64,000 bases of DNA from Sweltsa coloradensis. Taxonomy: Eukaryota > Arthropoda > Insecta > Plecoptera > Chloroperlidae. Positions 11,805-24,022 of this stretch are shown here, in pieces. Location of the stretch: positions 62,001 through 126,000 of the forward strand of contig JAMZAV010001990.1 in assembly GCA_024449915.1 (NCBI GenBank), in the 5' to 3' direction. A program made the translations under genes and the position numbers. How positions within the stretch are numbered: the first letter of the stretch is position 1; each line of letters starts with the position of its first letter. Under the pieces are notes generated by a model. That model worked only from the letters and a program-made list of their open reading frames with translations. It made no database searches and was not told the origin of the DNA.

Positions 11805-12250
11805 ACGGGGTTTAGGGTTTTGAATCTAAATCTACAAAATGCAATTTAACTTTTAAAAAAATGTTTTTTCTATACATATTAGAACTAGTTTATCAATGTG
11901 TTCACGTTTTATGTGGCTATTGAATTGAAATGTTCCTATAATTCATCATTTACCATCAGAAGTGCACCAAAAGCAAGAAATATAAACGGGGTCTTATAGT
12001 TTAGAACTTAAATCGGTGTAAATATATTTTGTAAAATGGTACGGAATGCTAATTTTACTAAAAATAGTGTTCTTATTTATGTGACTATATTGAATTGCAA
12101 TGTTCCTATAATTCATCATATTAACCCCACATTTAGGGTTTTGGTGGAAATAAAAAAATAAATGCCTACAAAATGCTTAATTTGAGCTTGTTAATGCTAA
12201 ACATTCTAAATTTTAACGTAAAAAAAACATAATATCTCTACTTATGTGGG
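11805..12250 (+). repeat. Degenerate tandem repeat, about 140-180 bp units
   Basis: Three diverged units share TTTAGGGTTTTG or a related word, CTACAAAATGC, and TTGAA-TG-AATGTTCCTATAATTCATCAT words. Starts are at about 11,805, 11,983 and 12,124. No coding. Confidence 0.5.
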
Positions 12251-12312
12251 ATTCGAAACCACGTTAGCAAGTCCTCGTTCGGGCCTGCGCCCTAATCGTA
12301 TGTGCTATCGCG
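12240..12312 (-). repeat. tRNA-like SINE head, degenerate
   Basis: On the minus strand it reads CCGCGATAGCACATACGATTAGGGCGC... and ends with GGTTTCGAATCCCACA, a B-box-like sequence. No body was recognised. A related degraded copy may lie at 42,310-42,390. Confidence 0.35.
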
Positions 12313-12578
12313 GAAAGCAAAAACAAGCTTAAGATCAATGATTTTGGAGTGTAAAATGTAAACACATTTAACGAAATTCAAGCATAGAAATTGACAGTTA
12401 TTCCGACGTAGTTTGCGAGTTTTGGCCCTGGTAAAAAACGTAGTAAAAGAAATATATCAATATACAGTTAAACTGTATCTTTTCGCACGTAATTTACCAC
12501 ATCACAGAGTTTACTTCCCCACCCACAGAATCATCCCCCCCCCCCACTCAAGAAACTAATGGGTAAGTCAACATCGTC

Positions 12579-12604
12579 GGGGAGGGGGAGGGGAGGGGAG
12601 GGGG
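12579..12604 (+). other. G-quadruplex-capable tract
   Basis: Five runs of four or five G separated by single A residues. A C-run lies about 35 bases upstream (12,534-12,545), so the two could also pair with each other. Confidence 0.7.
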
Positions 12605-12605
12605 T

Positions 12606-13490
12606 CCATATAAAGATGAAACATGAAACCAGCGGAGCCGAAGCGTCAAGACATGAGGTGTCACGCGGGATAGCGCTGTACATAGAACATGCAGCACAAT
12701 CTCACATTACTTGCGAAGATCTCAAACGTCGGGTTGTAGCCTCAAGGTGGCTTTACTTGTTTCATTTCATAAGCTTTAGGTATAATTCTTGTATAATATA
12801 AATAATGAATGTACAGTATATAATAATTTGCACGTGTGGAGCTGAATGCAATGTTGAAATTAGCAACGTGTTTTATAAATTAACAAATAAATAAATACAT
12901 GATAGCTTGACACTTATATGTTATCTATGTCAAGTCATAATTCATTACTTATCATTAAAAATCATAACACCATATTACCCGCCTAACCGATAATAATAAT
13001 TGCTGCTCGTCCTATGCACAACAGATATTGTAGCATTTATTTTATTGATCGTAATTATTACTATCAGTCAGGCGTCAAAAAAGAAATAGATATTTCGTTA
13101 CGATATCGACGTGTGAATATTTTTGATATCTTTATTTGGACTCCAGATTGATGCATCGAAATTTAAACAAAATCAACAAAAACGTTCAAAATGTTATTTA
13201 AAACGTTCAAAATTAAAACTAGGAAAATATTTTTTTTATTTGGTGGAGGTGCCGGGTCACTAAACGCGAGTTAGAACATCCAAACATATCTAAAAAAACA
13301 AAATATTGAAGAACATTTTTGAGGTGCATGTGTTTGTATTGTGATCAAATGTCAAAAATTCACTGCCTCTGATAATCTGATCATATTCTCAACCCCATAT
13401 CAAGGACATCTGGATCTCCTAGCGAAGACTCAGAGAACCTTGCGGTGCCGGGTGGCACATCTAGCAGACATTGTGGACTACACAATGGCA
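12606..13490. other. Unannotated stretch
   Basis: Nothing recognisable; AT-rich with stop-filled frames. Confidence 0.45.
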
Positions 13491-13493
13491 ACT

Positions 13494-13555
13494 ACAACAA
13501 TATCGGCATTTAAATAATCAGTGTTCAACAATATCGGCATTTAAATAATCAATTC
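13494..13555 (+). repeat. Short direct duplication
   Basis: CAACAATATCGGCATTTAAA and its continuation occur twice with a period of about 31 bases. Confidence 0.8.
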
Positions 13556-13569
13556 ACAACAATAACATT

Positions 13570-13655
13570 CGATGGGTCCGCGTGGCGTAGTCAGTTAGAG
13601 CACCCGGACAGTGAGTCGCCACGGCTGGGTGGCTTCGGGCTCATTTCGACCCGGG
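13570..13655 (+). repeat. tRNA-like sequence, degenerate
   Basis: TGGCGTAGTCAGTTAGAGC is a good A-box region, but the B-box region (CATTTCGACCC) is poor. Probably a decayed SINE head. Confidence 0.35.
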
Positions 13656-13839
13656 GCCAATATTTTTTTTAAAAAAACTTTTCTTCGCTTGAATACAAGT
13701 AAACCTAAACAGCGTTCTTTTTTTTTTGTGTAAAGGTAACTTCAAAGTGATAGAAATACGTTTAATTACGAATAACAGACACATTGAATTCGGGACATTG
13801 ATTTCTAATTTACGATTGTGGAAAACCTCGCAAAAAATT

Positions 13840-13925
13840 TCAGTCAGGATTACCAGTCTCGAGGTGATTCAAATCCGGAACCTCCCGCATTAGAGTCTCG
13901 GCACTTAATGCTTGAGCTAGCAAGA
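13840..13925 (-). mobile_element. SINE family B, head fragment
   Basis: On the minus strand it matches the head of the SINE at 4,413: GCTAGCTCAAGCATTAAG, GACTCTAATGCGGGAGG, GATTTGAATCACC, then GAGACTGGTAATCCTGACTG. The body is missing. Confidence 0.6.
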
Positions 13926-14132
13926 CAAATTGAGAGAATTAAACAAACACTTAAAAAACTTAAAAAACATAAAAAAAATTGCTTTTTTTCTCATTTCTTT
14001 CTCATCAATACAAAAAATAAGGCATTCGCTATATTGCACAGTTGGTAGCTCTTTTGAATTTCCTCGGATAATCAGAAGTTCCAAATCCTGTTAGCTCGGC
14101 AATAGAAACCTCTTATGAAGACAATGGTTCGA

Positions 14133-14430
14133 TCAAATGGTGGAGTGATTTGACACCTTGAATACAGAAGGTTCCAAGATACCCGATGGACAGGTCCACA
14201 CGCCGGTCAACATCTTTATGAAAAACATAACGTTCACTTGCTTCAAAAGTGTTTTGATATTGGTAAGGCGACATTTACCACGACGCGTAGAAGTACTAGG
14301 CTCTTTGTAACCCGCAATATGTGTGTTGGCACGATTTTGAATTCTTTCAACCTTGTACATGTTGAACTAAGTTGTTGAAGACTACGTTGGTAGGCCATTA
14401 GTGATGATTGGCCAAACCAGCGCTACGTAA
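14133..14430 (-). pseudogene. Non-LTR retrotransposon reverse transcriptase, C-terminal fragment
   Basis: A 75-residue minus-strand frame starts at 14,360 and contains KVERIQNRANTHIAGYK, then TNIKTLLKQ and FFIKMLTGV. This is the thumb and linker pattern seen after the polymerase core in CR1/Jockey-type retrotransposons (K-E-QN-A, then a helix ending FYKxLNG). Just upstream (to about 14,430) the frame reads LVWPIITNGLPT before stops, matching the family's RPIL-YG-P-W segment. No catalytic YADD part or endonuclease was found nearby. It is a decayed fragment on its own. Confidence 0.6.
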
Positions 14431-14756
14431 CCGGTCCAAAGTGTTCTTGGCTTGCCACCATAAGAGAGCTCTTCTAGTAATAGGCCGACTAACTTCATTG
14501 TCGGGGTGGTCACAGAGTGATGGGGGATCCTCGATGACGAGGATTACCAGAGTTCGCCTCTAGTCTCGGAAAGTATAACATTATCTTACTTCGAATAGCT
14601 GATGTTTGCTATGGTCTTTGCCTTATATCTCGCATTGAACGATATTATGAGGTGTAATCTGGGCAAAGTTCTACCAAGACCCAGAGGGCGTACACTGACG
14701 TGTGCCCTACGATGGGTACCCTCCGAAAAAGTGTTTCTGTTTTATGCTTAGATTGC

Positions 14757-16918
14757 TATTAATAGGCTATTTGCACAAATTCTGTAAGTGTATTTTTTCG
14801 ATAGCCACTAACACCCTATAGAACACCAAAAAAATTTGGATCTCTACATTTATTAGTTTGGCCGTAATATTGTTTTCAGTTTTCTTGGTCAAATTAGCGT
14901 TTTGAAACGCACCTGGTCGCGCGCCATTTTCGTGACGTCACCGGCCATGTAGGCTAGAGTCGTACTCACCATTTTGAGTGCAGTGCCTATTTCGCCGCTC
15001 TTCATTCGAGCGGAATAAGTGGTCTTGTCAACCTGTCATCCCCTAATTTCGCTAGGCGAGCGCCTCAGACTTCGGACAGCGATGCCGATACAATGGCTCC
15101 ACTCCGTTCAATATAATAGAAAAGCAATTTAAATGTGTCGCGGGACCACATTGATAGTTTTGATTTCTATTTGGCAACGTCGAGATACATGTATCTTGGT
15201 GGTGGGTCCCAAAGTTGTGACGAAGGTATAATTGGTACATGAGTCGGCCTGTTTGTAAATTTAGTTTCTTTGAGGGATTAGCACTGCACACAAAATGGTG
15301 AGGACGACTGTACCAGCGGACGCATTGGGATAACACGCGCAGGGGCGCAATCAGCAATGAATATCGAAAAATAAGTATTGTGTTGTTCCTTTATGCACTA
15401 GCACTTGTGTAGCTACGCTAAATAAGCTGTATTTAAGTGTTCCCAAAGATTTGAGGCGTAAATTGACATGTAACATAGTAATGAAAATGATGATAGGGAA
15501 TGTTGTGGTTGCTAACATGACTATAGTCGTTGCTAATACGAACTTTTAAATTGTAGGCCGAGCTATATGCCCGGCCGATAGGTCAATAATCTCGGGGGTT
15601 TCGCACGGGGGAATTTTTTTTTTTTACACATTATATTCGTTTTGATTAGAGGTGGCAGTGTATTATGATAATTTACTTCTTTATCTTACTGTATAAGTTA
15701 CATAAATATGTATTCTTGTATGCATTACCCTTCTTGGCGTCGAATAGCCATCCTACATAAAAGTGAAAATCCTGATCGCTAACCTCTCGGTGGTAAATTA
15801 ACATGAGTTGTGGTTGCCAAAACTAGTATGCTAAGAATTAATGTCTGTGAGCCTTTAAAATCATTTTCTAATCTATAAAAGAGCAAAATTAACTTTTTAT
15901 TGTTTTTATTGTAGGCTGAGCTATTTGCCCGGTCTATTAGGTCTACAATCTCGGGGGATGCACGGGAAAACGTATTTTTTTGGTACTTTATATTCGGTCT
16001 TAATAAGTGGTGGCATTGTATTATGATAAATTACTCATGTGTCTTACTGTATAAATTACGTGCAAAATTAACTTTTGATTGTAGGCCGAGCTATATGCCC
16101 GGCCTATAGGCGTTGCAATCTCGGGGGTTATGCACGGGAAAACGTATTTTTTTGGTACGTTATTCGTTATTAATTAGTGGTGGCATTGTTTTATGATAAA
16201 TTACTCATGTGTCTTACTGTATAAATTACGTGCAAAATTAACTTTTAATTGTAGGCCGAGCAATATGCCCGGCCTATAGGCGTACAATCACGGGGGTTTT
16301 TGCACGGGAAAACGAATTTTTTAGTACGTTATATTCGTTAGTAATTAGTGGTGGCATTGTATTATGATAAATTACTCATTGTGTCTTACTGTATAAATTA
16401 CATGAATATATTTTCTTGTATACATTGCCCTTCTAGGCGTCGAATAGCCAAACATACTTGAAAATCCTAGGCCTAGATAGCTGTTCTTACGGTGGTTTCG
16501 CGCACGGAGGTTTTGCGGGAAAGTTAATTTGGGTAGGTTTGTATCGAATGACAGTGAAGTATGGTTAATTACTCATTTACCTATTAGAATCAGAGATTTC
16601 TGGTTAATTAATATTATTAGCCTCTGCCTTTCTTAAATCCATTCTGTCAGGTAGGCCTGCGTATTGGATTTGCGCGTCAACCAAGCAAGTCCACTGCCTC
16701 TACGTGCCTCTTACATGGCGGGTGACGTCACGACCAATCAGAGCGCGTTATCGGTTGCCACGGCGGCATTTGAAAATATCGCATTTTCAAACACAGTTTT
16801 CTTATAGAAAACATTTTTTTCAAACGTTCAAACCAATTTTTTTGTGTTTAGAATGAAAAGAACATCAGAAAACACCCATTAATTAGCATTTTTGAACTTC
16901 TTGCATATACCCTATTGT
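14757..16918. mobile_element. Inverted-repeat element with 169-bp internal tandem units
   Basis: The ends are diverged inverted copies. AATAGGCTATTTGCACAAAT at the left answers CATATACCCTATT at the right. GTGACGTCACCGGCCATGTA at about 14,932 answers a matching GACGTCAC word at about 16,722, each 175-190 bases from its end. The GACGTCAC words are palindromic CRE-like sites. Inside, units starting GTAGGCCGAGCTATATGCCC occur at about 15,555, 15,912, 16,081 and 16,250. No transposase frame was found, so this looks like a non-autonomous DNA transposon or fold-back element of unknown superfamily. Confidence 0.5.
15912..16420 (+). repeat. Tandem repeat, 169-bp period, three units
   Basis: Each unit carries GTAGGCCGAG, GCCCGGCCTATAGG (or a variant), CTCGGGGG, GCACGGGAAAACG and TTATGATAAATTACTCAT. 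Starts are at about 15,912, 16,081 and 16,250. A fourth, separated unit is at 15,555. Confidence 0.8.
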
Positions 16919-16929
16919 AATTCACCATG

Positions 16930-16966
16930 TACGACGACGTTCGCTGCGCTCACTCGTTTAATAACA
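16930..16966 (-). repeat. Family 2 5'-end remnant
   Basis: CGACGTTCGCTGCGCTCACTCGTTTAA matches the reverse complement of the family 2 start (TTGAACGAGTGAGCGTAGCGAACG). The rest of the element is not present. Confidence 0.5.
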
Positions 16967-17639
16967 AGATAGGTTACGTCGCTAAATTAACCCTTTTTTG
17001 ACCATGTCTCATGAAAGATACACAACACAAAACATCTAATGTCCCCTAGGTGCTGTCATTAGAAATATAGACTAAATGACGAAGTATCTAGAACTATAAT
17101 CACTTCGGTAAATAGAGCAATGTTTAATTAAGTAAGTACTGCCCCTCGCCCAAGGGTTGACAGCAAGGTAGTTATTCTGAATCCGGGTCATACTAGTTCT
17201 TAGCCTAGAGAATATATTATTATTGTGTAAGGGAAACTGTGAGGGTGGTGACGTTTACGCCACCAGTTGCAACGCTTAAAGCAGTCGTGTAATTGAATCA
17301 GGCTTTAATTAAGTTTACAAAGTAACTGGTACTGAGGACATTTAGTTTAGCGTGAGCCAAGATTTTGAGGGTAATATGGTGAGCGTGCGAAGGGCGTAAA
17401 GAGTAATTTCAAGTCGCATTTTGCCCTTTTATGTCTTATAATTATTTAACCACAGCCCAGACGTGTGAGTAAAGTTATTTGTTCATCAGCATTAAAGTAG
17501 TCAAATAAAGATCTGGCTCTTGAATAGAGATGATTTTTTTTAAATTTCGGGATTGATTTTCATATAATCAATTACTACGGAAGTGTATCCAGATTAATGA
17601 AATTGTTAAATAAACCTTCGCTCATATCTGCGTTAGGTA

Positions 17640-17815
17640 ATGATATGTTTAGTTGATCAGTTCAAAGGCAGCAGAATCGTTGCACTTTGCAGTAATGTTT
17701 CAATCTATTCAGATCCACATCGCACCAACAATAAAGATGTCATGAACTAAACCGTCTAGGTAGCTTTGGCAATAGGGGGACCGGGGTTCGATACCCCTGA
17801 GATGTTTGTTTTTCT
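17640..17815 (+). mobile_element. SINE-like repeat, family C
   Basis: GATCAGTTCAAAGGCAGCAG, then CACCAACAAT, then GGGGTTCGATACCCC, which is B-box-like. The same order recurs in degraded form at about 45,930-46,110. The A-box region (CCGTCTAGGTAGCTTTGGC) is only approximate. Confidence 0.45.
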
Positions 17816-20800
17816 GGATTCATGAATATGTAATAATAAATCATGTCATAATTAGAGTTTATAGCCACTCAGTCAGGAAACTGTCAGGTGTTCACTTCAA
17901 AACTCTGTTCAGTGTATACTTAAGCAGAGATGACAACTTCGTCCTTTAAACAGTATTAACACAAATTCGTAGCTGTAATATTAGGATCACATAGCTATGT
18001 GCAAAGATTTGTGTAACATGTAAGAGAGGACATGAAAATATTATGGATGTTGAAGAAAACTCACAGAAAGTTCAAAACATCCGCTTTAAATAACATGTGT
18101 AATATCATATTCAAACATAACCTTAAGATTTAGTGCCTTCAAAGTCCAACTCACTATACCTTCCCGTGGATTGGCCTGTGAGTAGGGGAGTTCCCCAAAA
18201 CTAAGGGCGAGTTTTGGCCAGTTGGGGTGCGTGTTGCAAAGAGAGCTCTCGCGCAACTTTTTATCACACCCTTCTTCATTCACACAGCCTTACTCATATT
18301 TATTTTCTTCTTTCACTTTTTTCGTCTCCATACTTGCCGGCCCTCTCTGCAACGAGCACTCCTCCGTTCCCACCCAGTTTAACCCATTCTATCCAACATC
18401 CTCACTCCTTCCCATTAACCCCCCTCGTCTTCCCTTACGTTCCTCCCATTGGAAAGAAGAAAACATGGTGGTAATCCACAATTATGGAAAAAGAAAATTT
18501 GGAAGATTCCAATATAATTGACATGGACACTGATAACTCTACTATGAGTGCCCTAAAACAACATCAACTAACTAACTGACTAGAAGCTCCAAAATCAATC
18601 TCTAATAATCTGCAACCTCGAAATATATGACAATCTTGGCTAAAATTAGAAAAAATTCGTTACTCAAAATATACCGACATAATATTTATCAGGAGAATAA
18701 ATCTACCAAAGGTGATCAAAATGATTTGGTGTAATATTTTTTAATATGCACTCGACGGTAGCTTAAATTATTATTGTTTCAATGAACAATAACATTTTGA
18801 GCATAAAATGTAAAACTTTTAATGTTTACGATACTTTGAAATGTTACCAAGACAATAAAGACCAACTTTCACGATGTCAGTTCAAAACCAGTAACTTGAA
18901 AAACTTTACCCCCCACCCCTCCCCTCACAACCACTGTATGGGACCTAATCACAAGCCGTGTCGTTAATCTTCAGCTTTAACATCTAATCTCAAGTTTAAA
19001 CCTTCTAATCTCGGTATTAAAGTTTGTAAACCGAGCCTTAGATCCTGGCCATTTGCTCTGAAAAAGTGGCCTGCGGGCGACCAGCGCAGATAAATAATCG
19101 CTTTATCTTCCCACTTAACTAAATAATCGTTTTTGCCAGAATTTGTCCCATTTATATTTCTGGGTGTTATTTAGCTACCTGTTCCTGTGTCCGTATCAGA
19201 CAGAGCCCGCCTAACTCTTTGCAAGTCTGGCGTCTGCGGACAATAAAACCTGCGTATCTCGATTAATATAAATCAAGATTAACATTACATACTCTATCCT
19301 GCCATAATGAAGAATTTGAAATTTCATTAAAAGTTTCACAAATAAGATAAAATTTAAAACATATTATATTCCTTAGTTTTTCTCGCAAGAACAAATGAAA
19401 GATTTGATTATTAATTAATCCGGCTGTAATCTCAATGTTGGTACATAAATTATTTGCCAGCGTTTCAAAGAGCGCGTTGTCTTCTTTGTCAAGCATTGTT
19501 TGTTTAATACACATAATCATGATGAAAGAACATTGAAACGTATAAAACGTAGGCAAATAATTACATTAGGTATACAACCGGGAATTAACAGCAGGATTTA
19601 TAATAAAATTAACAAAATGCACTTTCAAACAAAAATGGACTAGAATGTGTATTGCAATAATAAATAATACAAACCATCCATGCTATTTCTAATCATTCTT
19701 TATTCTTACACAAATTAAAAAAATAGCGCACTACATGCATTCAAATATAATTATGTGTGCACATAAAACATGCATACAACTAACTAATTAGCAAGCATAG
19801 ACTTACACATTATATTCACATTAGTTTGTAGCACAGCAAATCTTGTTTTCTGACCATTTGATTGTGTATGAGCTAGTGTAATAAATCATTGTAAAGCTTT
19901 AGAAGTGGAAGAAAGATAAAGAAAACCCTTCCATCAATATATAATTTTTGTCAAAAAATGTTATTAAGACAAATTTTACATTCCAAAATAATCCACATTT
20001 ATTAAAACTGTTCAAATCAGTGTATTTACCATGTGTGTAAATTGGTGTTCATCTGTAATGTTAGTCGATGTGTATAAAAATAAGCTGCTATTGTTGTTCG
20101 TGTGTTTTGATGTTCGATTACGCCAGTAATTTGATAGGTGAAATTTCGATAAGAAAATTACTAAATTTTGTTCATCACATATAATATATAAAACCAATTT
20201 AAGTGATGTTCAAATAGACAAGAATTTCAAATTTCACGGTGCTCCACCTTTTAGTTTTATACAACATGTATTTTGTTTGTTTGTTTCCATTTACATAATA
20301 CGCTCAAGACATTTTATCTACGCAATTCTGAATAAATAAGCTGTCTACATAATTTAACAAACCGTTGGAAAGCCTCAGTCTCTGCCGTGTTCATTGGTGT
20401 ATCTTAGACGCATCTTAGGTGGGGGATTCCCGCAATGATAAACCCCTTGTTCTCTATTTTTATGCGTATACTTCTGTGTTATTTCACGCTCAGGGGTTGG
20501 TAGTGTGGCGCATTAGATTGCCGGCTAGGGGTTGAAATCGCCCACACCTGTTCACAGCGGGCCTGCGAGCCTGGCCTTACGTCCGGATTCACATACTTAT
20601 AATAAATCTTACGTTTCTTTTTTGCTGATATACACGTGAGTGTTGCGTTGTGGTTGTTTATCATTGGGCTGCGAAAACGTTACTTACTATCCACTTCAAA
20701 AATATTTTCCTTCCTTTTTTAAGTATAAACAAAGAAATGGTAGAAGCTGGTTGTAGAAAACGGGAACGAAATGTTGACCATATAGCCTTCTGGGCTTAGA

Positions 20801-22274
20801 GAATTTCCCGTAAAGCCCCGGATCGAATGCGCACAGAATAAGATGGCGATGATTTGATTTGAAGAAAAGAAAGGTTGGTTCGTGCGAAACGAAGTGGTTT
20901 GTCTATCTATCTCTAAGATCTTTGGAGCCGATGTCGGAATCATGGACGTCTATGTTCCCTATACGGACACGGTGGAGTATTTTGCTGACATCAGTTACAA
21001 ACTCGACTCTATAAGACTCTACTATTTAAATGCGTCACATCCTGAATAAAACGATCAAGAAAGTCGATTTCGTTTTTTGAATCATTTTGTCTATTTCGTC
21101 ATTATTGTATTTCGTCTCTTTGCAAATGTACACATTAATCGTTGGTTTAATATTATAATTATGTGCAGGATTTAATAATACACCAATAAGTTCAAAACGT
21201 TCAGAATAAGTAAAAATTTCAAACTCGTAACTTTTCTAAATATCGCTATGTTTTCGTATACTTGAGAAAATTTTTCTAAAATATGAAGTGATTCCTAATA
21301 GTAGAAAATGCTTTTTGCGGTGGTCCATCGTTTTTGCTTTGAATGCCATAGTGTACTAATTCAAAAATAGACTCTTTCAACTTTTAATACAAAGCTAATA
21401 TTTTGTAGACGCCATTTGAGTATATATGGACAAGACAATAACATGACTTAGATGCCTTTGGCCTACTGTTTTTTTCCTGTTATCAAAAACATTGGACATA
21501 TTCCCACAGTTCTTGCCTTTGAAATAAATGAAAATTTTCCACTTATAAGAAATGCAGTTTATTCCCGCCTAAGGTTTTAATCGTACATTGCAAAATGTGA
21601 TGTGTCAAAAAGAGAGCAAAATTCATATTACTTCAAATTTTCTAGACCCCTTCAGGATACTTAGATTGTCCCTTGAAGCCAAGGCAGAAGCTTCGCTCAA
21701 ATTAGCTTTACTCCAACAAAGAAAAAACTAGTCTCCTTCATCGTCTGCGCTGATAGGCAGCTTTGTTCACTGTGCGAGCAATCTTTCTCTTAACATTCTA
21801 TTTTTTATCTTCCTAACGACCAACTCAGGTCCTGTGAATACACAAGTGTACTCCAGCCAGGCGCAATATTTTCAGTCGGAATTTGTATTAGGAATGGAAG
21901 ATTGTTAGCTATAATTGAAGTTAAGTTTGTTTTATGGACTGTTCTTTGGAGTAGTTAGTAAAAAATTATTTCGTTATAAGTTATTAAAACTGTTGTTCTT
22001 ATTTTCTGAGTAAGATTCGATACTTGTATGGTTCAAACCATACACAGATAACAATAGAAAATAATTGATATGGTGTAAATAAAATAACTTGTTTTATTTA
22101 TTTTTTATTCACACTCCATATCCATTTATTTTTATTTTCCCATCATTTTAATTCGTAAAATTATATGTATGAACGACACATTGTGTAACTTATTGCTCAA
22201 AATTGTATTCTACAAATGGATTTATTCAAAAATTAAATAGCACAGCTGACTGTATTAAATAACTGTTGTTACTA
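17816..22274. other. Unannotated stretch
   Basis: No supported gene in about 4.4 kb. Overlapping plus frames at 18,214-18,521 lie in a pyrimidine-rich tract and show no domain. A short ATG frame from 18,484 (MEKENLEDSNIIDMDTD...) stops after about 32 codons. The rest is AT-rich. Confidence 0.45.
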
Positions 22275-23050
22275 ACTAGGAAAACGCTAAAGTCCCGCCG
22301 CGTTGATGGATGAGCTTTTTTAAAGTTTTAAGTTTGCGTGGGATATCTTTACTTTTGCAAGTGCTTTGTTTTTCTGCCGACGCATTGTAGGTGATTGTTG
22401 TCAAGTTTCTATTGTTTTTTTGTTAATTTGTTATTATTTAACGTAAAAATTTTACATTAAAAGCTATATTTCTATGGATTCTGGCTAACTTTTTCAACAT
22501 TTTCTTTCAAAAAGTACTTCATCACCATAACCTTAATGTCCATGTATAATATGAACGTTGTAGCCCCACCCGTTTGGTCAGAATTGGCCCAAATGGCACG
22601 AAAATATCGCACAAAAAGTCAAAAAACGTATATTAAAAGCTTTATTTCTCTCGATTCTGGCTAACTTTTTCAACTTGTTCTTTCAGAAAGCAATACATCA
22701 CCATTACCTTAATGTCCATGTGAAATATGAACGTTGTAGCCCCACCCGTTTGGTCAGAATTGGCCCAAATGGCACGAAAATATCGCACTAAAAATCGAAA
22801 AAAATCGTAAAAGTACGATATTTATGAGAAATATTTCTTCGATTGTACCCAAAAACGTGGCAAGTCTAAGTTAGAAAAAACGAAGGTCGTTCAAAATTTC
22901 CATAAAAATCGAATAGGCCGTTTGCCCGGTAAAGAGCAAAAAAACAGACGGAAAAACATACAAACAAACAAAAAAAAAAAAAACAAACACCCGAGCTAAA
23001 TTTTTTGGGGGGTCGGTGAAATTGAAGTCTTCGCTTCGCTCATCCAATAA
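22275..23050 (-). mobile_element. Helentron-like element, family 1, two internal units
   Basis: The left end is the 3' terminus: ACTAGGAAAACGC, then loop AAAGTCCCGCC, then GCGTT (a hairpin of AACGC/GCGTT), then GATGGATGAGC. The right end is the 5' terminus, ...CTTCGCTCATCCAATAA. Between them lie two tandem units of about 180 bp with CACCATAACCTTAATGTCC and TAGCCCCACCCGTTTGGTC. A block with ATATTTCTTCGATTGTACCC and TTTGCCCGGTAAAGAGC and an A-rich tract follow. No coding capacity. Confidence 0.75.
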
Positions 23051-23069
23051 TATAATTCAATTTTATGCC

Positions 23070-24022
23070 ACTAGGAAAACGCTAAAGTCCCGCCGCGTTG
23101 ATGGATGAGCGTTTTTGTAAGTTTTTAGTTTGCGTGGGACCACTTTTCCTTTGCAAGTGCTTTGTGAATGCATTGTAGGTGACTGTTGTCAAGTTTCAAT
23201 TGTTTCTTGTTAGTTGTTATTATAAACCTCAAAAAACACATTTTAAAACCTTTATTTCTATGCATTCTGGCTAACTTTGTCAACTTTTGCAACTTTTTCT
23301 TACAAAGGTACTACATCACCATAACCGTAATGTCCATGTGAAATATAAACGTTGTTGCCCCACCCGTTTGGTCAAAATCGGCCTAAATGTGACGAAAATA
23401 TCGCACTTAAAGTAAAAAAACTCATATTAAAACCTTTATTTCTATAGATTCTAGCTAACTTTTTCAACTTTTTCTTTCAAAAGGTACTACATCACCATAA
23501 CCTTAATGTCCATGTGAAATATGAACGTTGTAGCCCCACCCGTTTGGTCACAATCGGTCCAAATGCGACGAAAATATCGCACTAAAAATCGAAAAACTCA
23601 TATTAAAACCTTTATTTCTATGGATTCTAGATAACTTTCTCAGCTTTTTATTTTAAAATGTACTTCATCACCATAACCTCAATGTCCATGTGAAATATGA
23701 ACGTTGTAGCCCCACCCGTTTGGTCAGAATCGGCCCAAATGTGACGAAAATATCGAACTAAAAATCGAAAAAAATCGTAAAAGTACGATATTCATGAGAA
23801 ATATTTCTTCGATTGTACCCAAAAACGTAGCAAGTCTAAGTTCAGAGAAAACGAAGGTCCCCTCAAATTTTCATCAAGATCGCATATGCCGTTTGCCCGG
23901 TAGAGAGCGAACAAACAGACAGAAAAAAAAAAAAAAAAAAAAAAAAAAAAACATTGGAGCTAAATTTTTTGGGGGTCAGTGAAATTGAAGTCTTCGCTTC
24001 GCTCGCTACGCTCATCCAATAA
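23070..24022 (-). mobile_element. Helentron-like element, family 1, three internal units
   Basis: Same architecture and orientation as the neighbour ending 20 bases earlier, but with three tandem 180-bp units. The 3' end is CTAGGAAAACGCTAAAG with the same hairpin. The 5' end is CGCTTCGCTCGCTACGCTCA followed by TCCAATAA. It contains an A-run of about 30 bases at 23,923-23,950. Confidence 0.75.

Noticed and set aside
15052..15357. A THAP-like or other transposase frame inside the inverted-repeat element
   Set aside because: The 101-residue minus frame has no zinc-binding or catalytic pattern, and the plus frames are short.
15555..16420. A CRISPR-like repeat array
   Set aside because: The units are whole 169-bp tandem copies with no short repeat and variable spacer pattern, and the DNA is animal.
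18214..18521. Overlapping pyrimidine-rich frames of 86 and 99 codons
   Set aside because: Two frames of the same C/T-rich tract with no domain; chance openness is likely.
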